This document shows, piece after piece, positions 17,735 through 27,720 of a stretch of DNA of 64,000 bases (position 1 is its first letter; every line of letters starts with the position of its first letter). The position numbers and the translations under genes are program-made. The DNA is from Parabacteroides sp. PM6-13 (GTDB lineage Bacteria > Bacteroidota > Bacteroidia > Bacteroidales > Tannerellaceae): the NCBI RefSeq assembly GCF_029892605.1, contig NZ_JARXWF010000011.1, positions 118,724 through 182,723 on the forward strand. The letters are read 5' to 3'. The notes beneath the pieces are model-generated. The model saw nothing but the letters and a program-made list of their open reading frames with translations, ran no database searches and was not told where the DNA came from.

Positions 17735-20700
17735 CTAAGTTTGGCTTTCGTTGGCCCCTTTCTCTTTCGAACCGCGCAGGTACATGGAAGGGGCCATGCC
17801 AAACTGCTCTTTGAAACAACGGCTGAAGTAATGAGGGTCTTTCATACCCACCTTATAGGTGATCTCACTGATATTATATTCTCCATCAACCAGAAACTCC
17901 ATCGCTCGCTTCATGCGGAAGATTTGCATATACCTGTTGGGGGTATATCCCGTAACCCCTTTTACCTTACGGAAAAAGGCCGAACGCCCCAGATGTAACC
18001 TGGCGGCAAAATCGTCAATTGTAAAGTCCGGATTGCTTAATTCTTCCTCCATAATCTGATTTAATTTGCCGGCAAACTTCTGATCTAACTGGGTAGAGGA
18101 AAGCGCCGGATTCATCACGACAGGATCCTTTAAAAACTTTTCACGCAACAGCTCCCGCTGTTCTATCAACTGATAGATACGAGCCAATAAGAGCTTTAGG
18201 CTGAAAGGTTTGGTCACGTAGGCATCCGCTCCGCTTTTCGTTCCTTCCAATTGGTTTTCGGGGGTATTCATCGCGGTCAATAGAATGATTGGAATGTGAC
18301 TGGTTGCAAAATCGCCTTTCAACTGCCGCGTGACTTCAAAACCATTCATGCCCGGCATCAAGACATCACAAAGAATCAAATCGCCATCAAAATGCTTCGC
18401 ACATGCCAGCCCGGACGTACCATCGGTAGCCGTTATTACCTCAAAATAATGGCTCAACTCTGTTTCCAGGTATTTGTTTACATCCGGATCATCTTCGATC
18501 AATAGGATCTTTTTCTTATTGGCTCCGTCGAAGGCAGAAAAATCAGGATCAGAAGCAATATCTCGTTCTATCTTGTCTTCTATCGCCTCATCCTCCAAGA
18601 GCACTTCCCCTATCCTACCCTGCGGATAAGCGGTAACAAAGTCGCTCTCTTCATATAAAGAGTTATCCAAAGGCAAAAAGACAGTAAACACAGAGCCACC
18701 CCCTTCGTTCTCCTGGTACATGATATTTCCCTTATGGACATAGACCAACTCCTGCGTCAGGTGAAGCCCCACGCCTACACTATCTTGCGCAAAACTGCTC
18801 TGCATAAAACGGGAGAACAGCTCGGATTGCTTCTCTTTGGGAATACCGATGCCCGTATCGCGCACGGCCATCACCAGCTGATTGTTTTCCTCTTCGATAT
18901 GGAGAGAAAAAACAACACTTCCCTCGTTGGGCGTATATTTGCAGGCATTGGAAAGAAGGTTGTAAATGATTTTATCCAACTTCTCTCCATCGAAGTACAT
19001 CATATAATGCGGTACAGATGATTCAAAGCGGTAATCCAGATTCTTATTGTGAGCAGCCTCTTCAAAATGCAGGAATATCTCCCGAATAAAAGGAATAATA
19101 TCTTTCTGTTCCAATTGCAGTTTCAACTTATTGTTTTGCATCTTCCGGAATTCCAACAGTTGATTGATCAGCCTCAACAGCCTATCGGTACTTTTGCTCA
19201 TCAGCCGGATAGGATAATCCATCTCCTTGGAAGCGACGCCCATCTCTTCTATCTTTTCCAGCGCCCCTTTGATCAGCGAGAGAGGCGTACGGAATTCATG
19301 CGATATATTGGTGAAGAACATCAGTTTATATTCCGTCAGTTGTTTTTCCACCTGGACACGGTTCTGCAGCCGTTGGTAATGCCTTGCCAAACGGAAAGCC
19401 ACATAAAGAAGGATCATAAGAAGAATAACATAGAGCGTATACGCCAGTGGTGATTTCCAGTAGGGCGGCTTAATCACGATCTCCAGACGTGCCTCCTCTT
19501 CACTCCAAATCCCGGCAGAGTTACAGGCTCTCACCCGTAGGTGGTAGGTTCCGGGATTTAACATTTTGTAAGCGGCAAAATTCAGCGTTGAAGGAGTACT
19601 CCAATCCGAATCGAAAGGCTCCAGTTTATAGGTATATTTCGCACTATTTATCATTGAGTAATCAAAAGAAGAGAAATCGACTACAAAGGAATTCTGGTCA
19701 TATTTCATTTGAATCTTGTCCGTATAGGCAATGGATCGCGTCAAAGGAGAGCCCTTCTCGTTCGGACGCATAGAGATACCGTTTATCTTCAGGTCGGTCA
19801 GCTTTATGTCCATAAAAGCATCGGGCGACTTTATCTTCCCCGGATCGATCATAAGCACACCATGACTCGTTCCAAAGAGCAAGCGACCATCCGGCAACCG
19901 CAACACACTGCTTTCCGTAAACACATTCTCCTGTACGATGTTGGAAAAGAAAAAATTCTCAAATGTCCGGCTGTCGGGTGAAAAGCGCGACATACCATAT
20001 TCCGTGGCTATCCAGAGCTCACCCTCCTGATCTTCCGCAATAGACTGCACCACATTGTTCACCAATCCGTCGCTCGTTGTATAATGGCTAAAAGTTAGCT
20101 GATCATACCCCTTATCGGCATCACACAAAGCCAGTCCACCACCGATCGTGCCGATCCACATCCGTTCACGGCTGTCATACAACATATAACGAATCGCATT
20201 CGCGGGCAAATCACCCTTATTGAAATCATAATGATGATACTTTTCCGGAGAAGCAATCAATGAATCGGGATGAAAAACATAAAGCCCATCGTCGGTACCC
20301 ACCCACATCCAGTTGTTCTTATCGCTCACAATATGACGGATATTACTCTGTTTTATGCTTTTTGTCATAAAACGTTGAAAAGAATACCTTTCCTCTTCCG
20401 ATTTGAGCCAAACCAATCCGCCGTTCAACACCCCCATCCAGATCCGTTCTTTATAATCGCGGAAGAACTGGAACACCTTTGCGGCAGGCAGTTTGTAAGG
20501 AGCTTTCCCCTTTGCATACCACTTCCCATGAATTAATGCCCCATGTCCGCGGGTGCCATACCACTCCTGCCCATCAGGCTCTTCCATAAGCGCGTAAACA
20601 CTGGATGGGAAACGTTTTGTTTCCAGGATATTGGTCAAGCCACTGTCATATCTGTATAAATTGCAGTCACGGTTTCCGATCCATATCTCCCCATTACGCT

Positions 20701-22030
20701 TCTGTTCGATCAAGCGAATCGCGTTATTATTGTCCATAACGCTTTTATCTTCCGGATAGAAATAGGTAGCCCTGTCATTCAACACGGTCAGTCGCGACAC
20801 CCCCGCCGACTCGGAGGTAACCCATATCCCACCCGAACGATCCTCCATAATAAAGGCCAATGAGTTAGAACATATATGATTCAGTCCGTCGATCTGATAG
20901 GTAAAATGCCTAATCTCATCCGCTTCGGGATTATACACATAAAGTCCGCAACCAAAGGTGGCTATCCAAAGCCATCCCCGGGAGTCCAGCATGATTTTAC
21001 ACCATTGATCCGTCACCCTGTCGCCAATCGGAATATGAAAATCCTTCTTCTGCCCCGTTTCGATATTGATATACCGAACCAGCCCCTGCGTGTCGTATAC
21101 GCATATATTGCCCTGTTTGTCGCTGGTCTTTCGCCCTTGGGCTATCTGAAACAGGTCATTGGGTACAGTCTTCTCTTCCGATAAATGAAAAACATGCCCT
21201 TGTAATGAGGTTAAGATAACCCAGCTATCATGATACGGGAAGCTATCGGTAATATCCTCCTGCACCTCTTTCGAAGTCAGCTGCTCGACGAACTCGACCC
21301 GATCACCCTCCGAGACCTTGTAGATAGCACCATCCACCGAAAGTAAAAAGACCTCATCACCATAGGGTATCATATCATAGAAAGCGATATGCCTGTCGAT
21401 AAACAGATTCACATCGTCCATCACTTTCACCAGGCCACTGTCTGTACAAATCCATATATTCCCTTGTAAATCCTCTTTGACCTGCCGGACATGATTGGAA
21501 AGCAGTTTGCCGTTCTCCACATTGTATTCGGTAGATTCCAATTTTCCCTCTTTATAAAAGACACGCCGGCATCCCTGTCGGGAATGCCATAACCAACTAT
21601 CGCCATTCGATGCCTCCATACGGGTCGAATAGGATTTTCTCGGCTCGCCGGGTTGGGTAAACTCCACAAAACACTCATTCTCCAAATCATAACAGTTGAA
21701 GTATTCGGGCGAGAGGCGAATCCATAGAAAATGATTTTTATCTTCCGTCACCTCGCGGATATGGCGATCGGTCAAGGAGGGTTTGTCTCCTTTTTCGGGT
21801 ACAAAAGTCACAAAAGAGTGACCGTCATAACGCGTGAGTCCGTTCAGCGTACTCATCCACAAAAAGCCTTTGCTGTCTTGAAAAACATGACGGACAAAAT
21901 TGTTCCCCAATCCATCGTTTGATGTGATAAAAGTAGAACGGACATCAACTGAGGCCTGTATATCCGATGGCGCAAGAGGATATAACAAGACGCTCAAAAG
22001 TAGAGCGCAAAAAATAAGGCGGTTTTTCAT
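17735..22030 (-). CDS. Hybrid two-component system regulator (HTCS) with beta-propeller sensor
   Basis: 1431 residues that hold a whole signalling pathway in one protein. Order: signal peptide (to about 27); a two-propeller periplasmic sensor (about 30-740, many repeats such as DSKGFLWMSTLNGLTRYDG); a Y_Y_Y domain (about 760-850); one membrane helix (about 862-882, LAYTLYVILLMILLYVAFRL); HisKA with NISHEFRTPLSLI (His near 910); HATPase (about 1010-1130, NLLSNACKYTPNEG, DTGIGIP); receiver (about 1170-1290, phospho-acceptor in LILCDVLMPG); and AraC DNA-binding domain (about 1340-1425). Such proteins sense oligosaccharides in the periplasm and switch on nearby polysaccharide-use genes. The target operon is unclear: the convergent flavodoxin/esterase pair is the nearest, and no susC/susD pair is present. 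Confidence 0.95.
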   Translation of the reverse strand: MKNRLIFCALLLSVLLYPLAPSDIQASVDVRSTFITSNDGLGNNFVRHVFQDSKGFLWMSTLNGLTRYDGHSFVTFVPEKGDKPSLTDRHIREVTEDKNHFLWIRLSPEYFNCYDLENECFVEFTQPGEPRKSYSTRMEASNGDSWLWHSRQGCRRVFYKEGKLESTEYNVENGKLLSNHVRQVKEDLQGNIWICTDSGLVKVMDDVNLFIDRHIAFYDMIPYGDEVFLLSVDGAIYKVSEGDRVEFVEQLTSKEVQEDITDSFPYHDSWVILTSLQGHVFHLSEEKTVPNDLFQIAQGRKTSDKQGNICVYDTQGLVRYINIETGQKKDFHIPIGDRVTDQWCKIMLDSRGWLWIATFGCGLYVYNPEADEIRHFTYQIDGLNHICSNSLAFIMEDRSGGIWVTSESAGVSRLTVLNDRATYFYPEDKSVMDNNNAIRLIEQKRNGEIWIGNRDCNLYRYDSGLTNILETKRFPSSVYALMEEPDGQEWYGTRGHGALIHGKWYAKGKAPYKLPAAKVFQFFRDYKERIWMGVLNGGLVWLKSEEERYSFQRFMTKSIKQSNIRHIVSDKNNWMWVGTDDGLYVFHPDSLIASPEKYHHYDFNKGDLPANAIRYMLYDSRERMWIGTIGGGLALCDADKGYDQLTFSHYTTSDGLVNNVVQSIAEDQEGELWIATEYGMSRFSPDSRTFENFFFSNIVQENVFTESSVLRLPDGRLLFGTSHGVLMIDPGKIKSPDAFMDIKLTDLKINGISMRPNEKGSPLTRSIAYTDKIQMKYDQNSFVVDFSSFDYSMINSAKYTYKLEPFDSDWSTPSTLNFAAYKMLNPGTYHLRVRACNSAGIWSEEEARLEIVIKPPYWKSPLAYTLYVILLMILLYVAFRLARHYQRLQNRVQVEKQLTEYKLMFFTNISHEFRTPLSLIKGALEKIEEMGVASKEMDYPIRLMSKSTDRLLRLINQLLEFRKMQNNKLKLQLEQKDIIPFIREIFLHFEEAAHNKNLDYRFESSVPHYMMYFDGEKLDKIIYNLLSNACKYTPNEGSVVFSLHIEEENNQLVMAVRDTGIGIPKEKQSELFSRFMQSSFAQDSVGVGLHLTQELVYVHKGNIMYQENEGGGSVFTVFLPLDNSLYEESDFVTAYPQGRIGEVLLEDEAIEDKIERDIASDPDFSAFDGANKKKILLIEDDPDVNKYLETELSHYFEVITATDGTSGLACAKHFDGDLILCDVLMPGMNGFEVTRQLKGDFATSHIPIILLTAMNTPENQLEGTKSGADAYVTKPFSLKLLLARIYQLIEQRELLREKFLKDPVVMNPALSSTQLDQKFAGKLNQIMEEELSNPDFTIDDFAARLHLGRSAFFRKVKGVTGYTPNRYMQIFRMKRAMEFLVDGEYNISEITYKVGMKDPHYFSRCFKEQFGMAPSMYLRGSKEKGANESQT

Positions 22031-22063
22031 AAGGTGTTATAACTGTATAGATCTATAGCAAAA

Positions 22064-22071
22064 CAAAGATA
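22064..22071 (-). promoter_or_regulatory. -7 element of the HTCS gene
   Basis: On the minus strand the sequence is TATCTTTG, an exact TAnnTTTG, 34 nt before the HTCS start. I could not find a -33 box at the expected distance. Confidence 0.5.
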
Positions 22072-22178
22072 ATAAAAAAGCGAATTGATAAACCCTATAT
22101 GAAACAAAACAGGAAATAAAACAGCAAAATAGAGGGAAAAGAAATATTTGTTTTATGGTGGAATCTTGGTAAGACAGG

Positions 22179-22209
22179 TTTGTTTATATCATTTTATGAC
22201 TTACATTTG
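22179..22209 (+). promoter_or_regulatory. Promoter of the DUF3298-rsmG-gcvP gene cluster
   Basis: Textbook Bacteroidetes promoter: -33 TTTG (22179-22182), 19-nt spacer, -7 TACATTTG (22202-22209), with the ATG 29 nt further on. Confidence 0.85.
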
Positions 22210-22237
22210 CAATAAGAAAACGTAATGCAGGTTTTAA

Positions 22238-23092
22238 ATGAGAACACAATTATGTAAAGGCTTTGTTGGGATTCTTTGTCTACTAGGAATGCTAACAACC
22301 GGCTGCCAAACCGGAACCAGGAAAAATGCAGAGAATGATATCAAGTTCAAGACGATTGATATAGAAAAGACCTATCATCTTTTAAACAATCCGGACAATC
22401 CGAATTGCGACTTCCACCTCAACTTCACCTATCCGACGGAATATGGCGATAAGGCCACCTTGGAAAAGCTCCAGTCGCTCTTTGTTTTCTCCCACTTCGG
22501 AGAAGCGTATGAAACGCTTTCGCCAGAAGAGGCCGCGGAGAAATACACCAAGGACTACCTGGAAATGTATAAAGAATTGGAGGAATACTTCAAAGAGGAA
22601 TTGAAAAGCGCCGACGAAGAGGCGGTAGGTTCCTGGTATGGCTATTTCGAGACATCCAACAACGAGGTGGTATACAATAAAGGAGGCTTTCTTTCTTTTG
22701 TTGTCAGCTATGAAAACTATACCGGTGGGGCGCATGGAGCACATACGGTAAGGAATCATCTCATTGATCTGGAGCGTATGGAATTCCTGAAAGAGGAGGA
22801 TGTGTTCGTAGAGAATTTCGAAAACGCGTTGGCACAACTCTTAGTGGAAGAGATCACAGCCAACAACAAACTGACCGATTCGAAAGAGTTGGAAGATATC
22901 GGCTTTTTCAGTGTAGAAGAGATCTATCCGAATGATAATTTCTACGCCGACGAAGAGGGTATCACCTATACCTTCAATGAATATGAGATTGCGGCCTATG
23001 TGGTAGGTGCCACCCAGGTGAAGCTGCCCTATGCGAAGATCAAACACCTATTGCAAAAAGAGAGTCCGCTCTTATCTATTATCGCCCCTTAA
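22238..23092 (+). CDS. DUF3298/RsiV-like lipoprotein
   Basis: 284 residues with a lipoprotein signal (LCLLGMLTTGCQTG). The central YENYTGGAHGAHTVRNHLIDL is the hallmark of the DUF4163/DUF3298 module (as in RsiV), and the C-terminal DEEGITYTFNEYEIAAYVVGATQVKLPY completes it. In RsiV this module binds lysozyme; here only an extracytoplasmic ligand-binding role can be proposed, since no sigma factor gene adjoins. It is the first gene downstream of a strong promoter, with rsmG 18 nt after its stop, so it is probably co-transcribed with the following three genes. Confidence 0.85.
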   Translation: MRTQLCKGFVGILCLLGMLTTGCQTGTRKNAENDIKFKTIDIEKTYHLLNNPDNPNCDFHLNFTYPTEYGDKATLEKLQSLFVFSHFGEAYETLSPEEAAEKYTKDYLEMYKELEEYFKEELKSADEEAVGSWYGYFETSNNEVVYNKGGFLSFVVSYENYTGGAHGAHTVRNHLIDLERMEFLKEEDVFVENFENALAQLLVEEITANNKLTDSKELEDIGFFSVEEIYPNDNFYADEEGITYTFNEYEIAAYVVGATQVKLPYAKIKHLLQKESPLLSIIAP

Positions 23093-23110
23093 GGGAAGGA
23101 ATCAGTTATC

Positions 23111-23800
23111 ATGGAGAACACAGAAAAACAAATTATAGAATATACCGATCAGGAGATAAAAGAGATTGTGGAAACGCAGTTGGCGGCGATCTACCGCTAT
23201 TTCCCGGAATTGAATGAAACGCAGAAAGAGCAGTTGGCGGCTCTCTATGCCTTATATGCCGACTGGAACAGTAAGATCAATGTAATATCCCGGAAAGACA
23301 TCGTCAATCTGTATGAACATCATGTATTACATTCATTGGGCATTGCCAAGATGATCTCATTCAAGGCGGGCACCAACGTGATGGACTTAGGTACCGGTGG
23401 AGGCTTTCCCGGCATTCCCCTGGCGATCTTATTTCCCGAAGTACATTTTCACTTGATCGATAGTATCGGGAAAAAGATCAAAGTGGGGCAGGCGGTCGCC
23501 GAGGCGATTGGGCTAAAAAATATCAGCTTCCGACACTGCCGGGGAGAAGAGGAGAAAGGCGAGTTTCACTTTGCAATCAGCCGGGCGGTGATGCCATTGG
23601 CCGACCTGGTGAAGATTGTTCGCAAAAACATCAATCAGAAGCAACAGAACGCGCTGCCGAACGGATTGATCTGCCTCAAAGGAGGCGAGTTGCAGCATGA
23701 GATATTGCCTTTCCGCAAACAAGCAGACACCGTTTCGCTGGATAGCTATTTTAGCGAAGCCTATTTTAAAACCAAAAAAGTAGTGTACGTACCCCTATGA
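23111..23800 (+). CDS. rsmG: 16S rRNA (guanine527-N7)-methyltransferase RsmG
   Basis: 229 residues. RsmG methylates G527 of 16S rRNA, a site whose loss gives low-level streptomycin resistance. The characteristic NVISRKDIVNLYEHHVLHSL segment precedes SAM motif VMDLGTGGGFPGIPLAI and SRAVMPLADLVKI, all standard for the family. The N-terminus is about 15 residues longer than usual (MENTEKQIIEYTDQEIKEIVE); a later start is possible but there is no better ATG nearby. Its TGA overlaps the ATG of the MBL hydrolase gene by 4 nt, so the two are translationally coupled. Confidence 0.95.
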   Translation: MENTEKQIIEYTDQEIKEIVETQLAAIYRYFPELNETQKEQLAALYALYADWNSKINVISRKDIVNLYEHHVLHSLGIAKMISFKAGTNVMDLGTGGGFPGIPLAILFPEVHFHLIDSIGKKIKVGQAVAEAIGLKNISFRHCRGEEEKGEFHFAISRAVMPLADLVKIVRKNINQKQQNALPNGLICLKGGELQHEILPFRKQADTVSLDSYFSEAYFKTKKVVYVPL

Positions 23801-24432
23801 TTACTGTTAAGTCATTCGCTTTTAATTATTTTTCCGAGAACACCTATATCCTTCATGATGATACGGGTGAGGCGGTAATTATTGACGGTGGTTGTTATTT
23901 CCCCAACGAGAAGCAGGAGGTGATGCACTACCTGACGACGAACGACCTGACGCTCAAACACCACCTTTGCACCCACCTGCACCTGGATCATGTGTTGGGC
24001 AGTTCGTTTATCGAACAGACCTACGGATTGAAGCCGAGGGCACACAAAGCGGAAACCGAACTGCCGTCGATGTCCGAACAGGCACGTATGCTCGGCTTAC
24101 CGGTTCAATTAGACAATATACAGATAGAACAATATATCCATGGTGGTGAGAGTATCCCTTTCGGACATTCGGAACTGACCGCCCTGTTGGTTCCGGGACA
24201 TTCGCCCGGCAGCCTGGCTTTCTACAATAAAAAGAACGGATACCTGTTTTCGGGCGATGCCCTGTTCAACGGAAGTATCGGTCGAACCGACCTGTGGGGA
24301 GGAGATATGGAGGTATTGGTCACAGCCATCAAAGACAAACTGCTCACCTTGCCGGACGAAACCATTGTCTATTCCGGCCATGGACCTGAGACCACCATTT
24401 ATAACGAGAAAATGAATAATCCTTTTTTATAA
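23797..24432 (+). CDS. MBL-fold hydrolase (glyoxalase II-like)
   Basis: 211 residues, cytosolic. The metal site is complete: THLHLDHVLG (HxHxDH), the His in VPGHSPGS, the Asp in LFSGDALFNGSIGRTD and the last His in VYSGHGPETT. GSIGRTDLWGGD is typical of the short glyoxalase II-like hydrolases (YcbL type) that lack the HAGH C-terminal domain. Probable role is hydrolysis of a glutathione or other thioester; Bacteroidales usually lack glutathione, so the true substrate is open. It overlaps rsmG by 4 nt and precedes gcvP by 33 nt. Confidence 0.88.
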   Translation: MITVKSFAFNYFSENTYILHDDTGEAVIIDGGCYFPNEKQEVMHYLTTNDLTLKHHLCTHLHLDHVLGSSFIEQTYGLKPRAHKAETELPSMSEQARMLGLPVQLDNIQIEQYIHGGESIPFGHSELTALLVPGHSPGSLAFYNKKNGYLFSGDALFNGSIGRTDLWGGDMEVLVTAIKDKLLTLPDETIVYSGHGPETTIYNEKMNNPFL

Positions 24433-24465
24433 ACGCATAATAACTATAAAAAACTTATTTAGTTT

Positions 24466-27318
24466 ATGGACACAAATAAATTTGCGAATCGCCACATTGG
24501 CATTACGGAGGAAGATATTCCTTCTATGTTGGAAACAGTAGGCGCGGAATCACTGGATCAGTTGATCGATCAGACCATACCATCGAATATTCGTCTGAGC
24601 GAACCGATGAACTTGCCGGAGCCTATGACAGAACGTGAACTGGCCGAACACTTAGGTGAGTTGGCTTCTAAGAATGAGATATTCACTTCGTATATAGGCA
24701 TGGGCTGGTACGACACCGTTTGCCCGGCACCTATCCTACGCAATGTGTTTGAAAACCCTGTTTGGTACACCTCTTACACGCCTTATCAGGCAGAGATTTC
24801 CCAGGGTCGTCTGGAAGCATTGCTCAATTTCCAGACCATGGTTAGCGAGCTGACTGCGCTGCCGCTGACCAACAGCTCATTATTGGACGAAGCAACGGCT
24901 GCTGCCGAAGCCATCACCATGTTGTATGGTTCACGCTCGAGAGCGCAGGTAAAAGCAGAGGCCAACACAGTCTTTGTCGATGAAAAAGTATATGTTTCCA
25001 CATTAGCCGTTATACACACGCGTATGCTGCCGCAAGGGATCAAGGTAGTTACCGGTAATTATCAACAATTCGAACTGACACCGGATGTTTTTGCCGCGAT
25101 CGTACAATTCCCGAATGCCGACGGATCCATCGAAGACTACAAAGCTTTCATCGCGAAGGCGAACGAAAACGGCACAAAAGTAGCTGTAGCTGCCGACCTG
25201 ATGAGTCTTGTATTGCTCACTCCTCCGGGAGAATGGGGTGCAGATGTGGTGTTCGGATCAAGCCAACGCTTCGGTATTCCGATGTTCTACGGCGGACCGT
25301 CTGCCGCTTATTTTGCCTGCAAAGAAGAGTATAAGCGCGCTATGCCGGGACGTATCATCGGTATTTCCAAAGATGCTTACGGGCATGAGGCTTACCGCCT
25401 GGCACTTCAAACGCGTGAACAGCACATCAAACGCGAGAAAGCAACCTCGAACATCTGTACGGCTCAGGCCCTGTTGGCTACGATGTCAGGCTTTTATGCC
25501 GTGTATCACGGTGCCGAAGGCTTGCGTAACATAGCCGAACGCATCCATGCCGCCGCCGGATTCCTCGCAGGCGAATTGGAAAAGCTTGGCTACAAGCAGT
25601 TGAACAAAAACTATTTCGATACACTAAAGATCGAACTGCCGCCTCATGTATCCGTGAATGTATTGCGCGAAATCGCCCTGGAGTGCAAGGTAAACCTCCG
25701 TTATTTCGAAGGAAGCGTGGTGGGTATCAGTCTGGACGAGACCACGATGACGACCGATATCGGCGTATTGCTTTACATTTTTGCCGGAGCTGCCGGAAAA
25801 GACTATATGCTCGAAGAGGCTATCCCAACGAAACATTATTTCGACGAGGCATTCGCGCGTACCTCTTCCTTCATGGAACAGGATGTGTTTAAAAAATACC
25901 GGACAGAAACCGAACTAATGCGCTACATCACCCGCCTGGGACGCAAAGATATTTCATTGGCTCAATCGATGATCTCCTTGGGATCATGTACCATGAAGCT
26001 GAATGCCGCCTCTGAAATGCTGGCATTGAGCCGTCCCGAGTTCCAGAATATCCACCCATACGCACCGGAAGATCAAACAGAAGGCTACAAAGAGATGATC
26101 GAAAACCTGTGTGCCTATCTGGCAGAGATCACCGGATTCAAGGGTGTCAGCCTGCAACCCAACTCAGGAGCAGCCGGCGAATATGCCGGATTGCGCGTGA
26201 TTCGTGCTTACCTGGAAAGCATTGGTCAGGGACATCGCAACATTGTTCTGTTGCCGGCTTCCGCACATGGAACCAACCCGGCAAGTGCTATTCAGGCAGG
26301 ATATAGTACCGTGACGGTGAAAACCGACGAAAACGGTAATGTTGACCTGGATGATTTCCGCGAAAAAGCAGAAGCGAACAAAGACAACCTGGCAGCGACC
26401 ATGATTACCTATCCCTCTACACACGGGATATTCGAAGTATGTATCAAAGAGATGTGCGAGATCGTGCATAACTGCGGTGGGCAGGTGTACATGGATGGTG
26501 CCAACATGAACGCCCAGGTAGGTCTGACCAATCCGGGAACCATCGGTGCGGACGTATGCCACTTGAACCTGCATAAGACATTTGCTTCGCCTCACGGCGG
26601 TGGCGGCCCGGGCGTTGGTCCGATCTGTGTAGCCGGACATCTGGTGCCGTTTCTTCCCTCCCACCCGGTTGTATGGGGCAGTGAATTGAATACCGTTTCC
26701 GCAGCTCCTTACGGCAGTGCGGGTATCATCGCCATCACCTACGCCTATATCCGCCTACTCGGTGAAGAGGGATTAAGGATGTCAACCCAAATGGCTATCC
26801 TCAATGCCAACTACCTGGCGGCGAAGTTCAAAGACACCTATGGCATTGTCTATAGCGGTGCTACCGGACGCGTAGGGCATGAGTTGATCCTCGAATGCCG
26901 GAATGTAAAAGAGCGCTCAGGCATCGACGAAACAGATATCGCTAAGCGTTTGATCGATTTCGGTTATCACGCTCCTACCCTCTCCTTCCCGGTTCATGGC
27001 ACACTGATGATCGAACCGACCGAAAGCGAAAGCAAAGCCGAACTGGATCGTTTTGTTGAGGTGCTCGACTGCATCTGGAAAGAGATTGAAGAGGTAGAGA
27101 AAGGCGAAGCCGACAAAGAAGATAATGTATTGAAGAATGCTCCACATCCGGAATACGAGGTAACAGCCGACGAATGGAGCCATCCTTACCCACGCAGCAA
27201 AGCGGCTTTCCCGCTGGAATGGTTGCATGAAGGCAAGTTCTGGGTCAATGTAGCCCGTGTCGACAATGCCTACGGCGACCGCAATCTGGTGCCGACCATT
27301 TGCGCTTGTAAAGGATAA
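24466..27318 (+). CDS. gcvP: Glycine dehydrogenase (decarboxylating), P protein
   Basis: 950 residues, full length for the fused form of GcvP. It decarboxylates glycine and passes the aminomethyl group to the lipoyl H protein of the glycine cleavage system. The N-terminal half opens with FANRHIGITEEDIPSML; the C-terminal half has the pyridoxal-phosphate lysine in LNLHKTFASPHGGGGPG (Lys near 704) and the Gly-rich SSxxxG-like SAHGTNPASA. The gcvT and gcvH genes are not adjacent, as is common in Bacteroidales. It ends the rsmG cluster and is followed by a long hairpin. It is highly conserved and the start at 24466 matches family length. Confidence 0.97.
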   Translation: MDTNKFANRHIGITEEDIPSMLETVGAESLDQLIDQTIPSNIRLSEPMNLPEPMTERELAEHLGELASKNEIFTSYIGMGWYDTVCPAPILRNVFENPVWYTSYTPYQAEISQGRLEALLNFQTMVSELTALPLTNSSLLDEATAAAEAITMLYGSRSRAQVKAEANTVFVDEKVYVSTLAVIHTRMLPQGIKVVTGNYQQFELTPDVFAAIVQFPNADGSIEDYKAFIAKANENGTKVAVAADLMSLVLLTPPGEWGADVVFGSSQRFGIPMFYGGPSAAYFACKEEYKRAMPGRIIGISKDAYGHEAYRLALQTREQHIKREKATSNICTAQALLATMSGFYAVYHGAEGLRNIAERIHAAAGFLAGELEKLGYKQLNKNYFDTLKIELPPHVSVNVLREIALECKVNLRYFEGSVVGISLDETTMTTDIGVLLYIFAGAAGKDYMLEEAIPTKHYFDEAFARTSSFMEQDVFKKYRTETELMRYITRLGRKDISLAQSMISLGSCTMKLNAASEMLALSRPEFQNIHPYAPEDQTEGYKEMIENLCAYLAEITGFKGVSLQPNSGAAGEYAGLRVIRAYLESIGQGHRNIVLLPASAHGTNPASAIQAGYSTVTVKTDENGNVDLDDFREKAEANKDNLAATMITYPSTHGIFEVCIKEMCEIVHNCGGQVYMDGANMNAQVGLTNPGTIGADVCHLNLHKTFASPHGGGGPGVGPICVAGHLVPFLPSHPVVWGSELNTVSAAPYGSAGIIAITYAYIRLLGEEGLRMSTQMAILNANYLAAKFKDTYGIVYSGATGRVGHELILECRNVKERSGIDETDIAKRLIDFGYHAPTLSFPVHGTLMIEPTESESKAELDRFVEVLDCIWKEIEEVEKGEADKEDNVLKNAPHPEYEVTADEWSHPYPRSKAAFPLEWLHEGKFWVNVARVDNAYGDRNLVPTICACKG

Positions 27319-27334
27319 GAAATAAAGCATAAGG

Positions 27335-27425
27335 AAAGGCACAGATTTCGCTGATTGCACAGTTTTATTTGTGGATAACAAACAAAAAAGACTGTGAAAT
27401 TTGTGGGATCTGTGCCTTTTGTATT
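27335..27425 (+). terminator. Long hairpin terminator after gcvP
   Basis: Outer arms AAAGGCACAGAT and ATCTGTGCCTTTT enclose a second imperfect pair (CACAGTTTT.../...AGACTGTG), making a long stem followed by a T-rich tail. The rest of the gap to 27720 is AT-rich and has no convincing gene or exact -7/-33 promoter pair. Confidence 0.65.
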
Positions 27426-27720
27426 CTATGACCGCACGATGACTCTGTTATGTCACATAGAACCTGTTCATATAAATAGAGAAAGCTTTTATCAATACCT
27501 CGCAAAAAGCTTTGCAACGATCTGACAATTCCTTACTATTCGTAATACGTTATGACTTTTTCTGTAATTCGACCTGTGTAACCGGATGATACACAGCGCT
27601 TTTTTAGTTTTGACCGTTTCTTTGATAGAAACTTACAGAAAAGTAACAAAAAGACACATGTTTGTCTCTTTTGCCATAGTATAGAAGACAGCATGTATCA
27701 TTAACACGACAACGTATCGA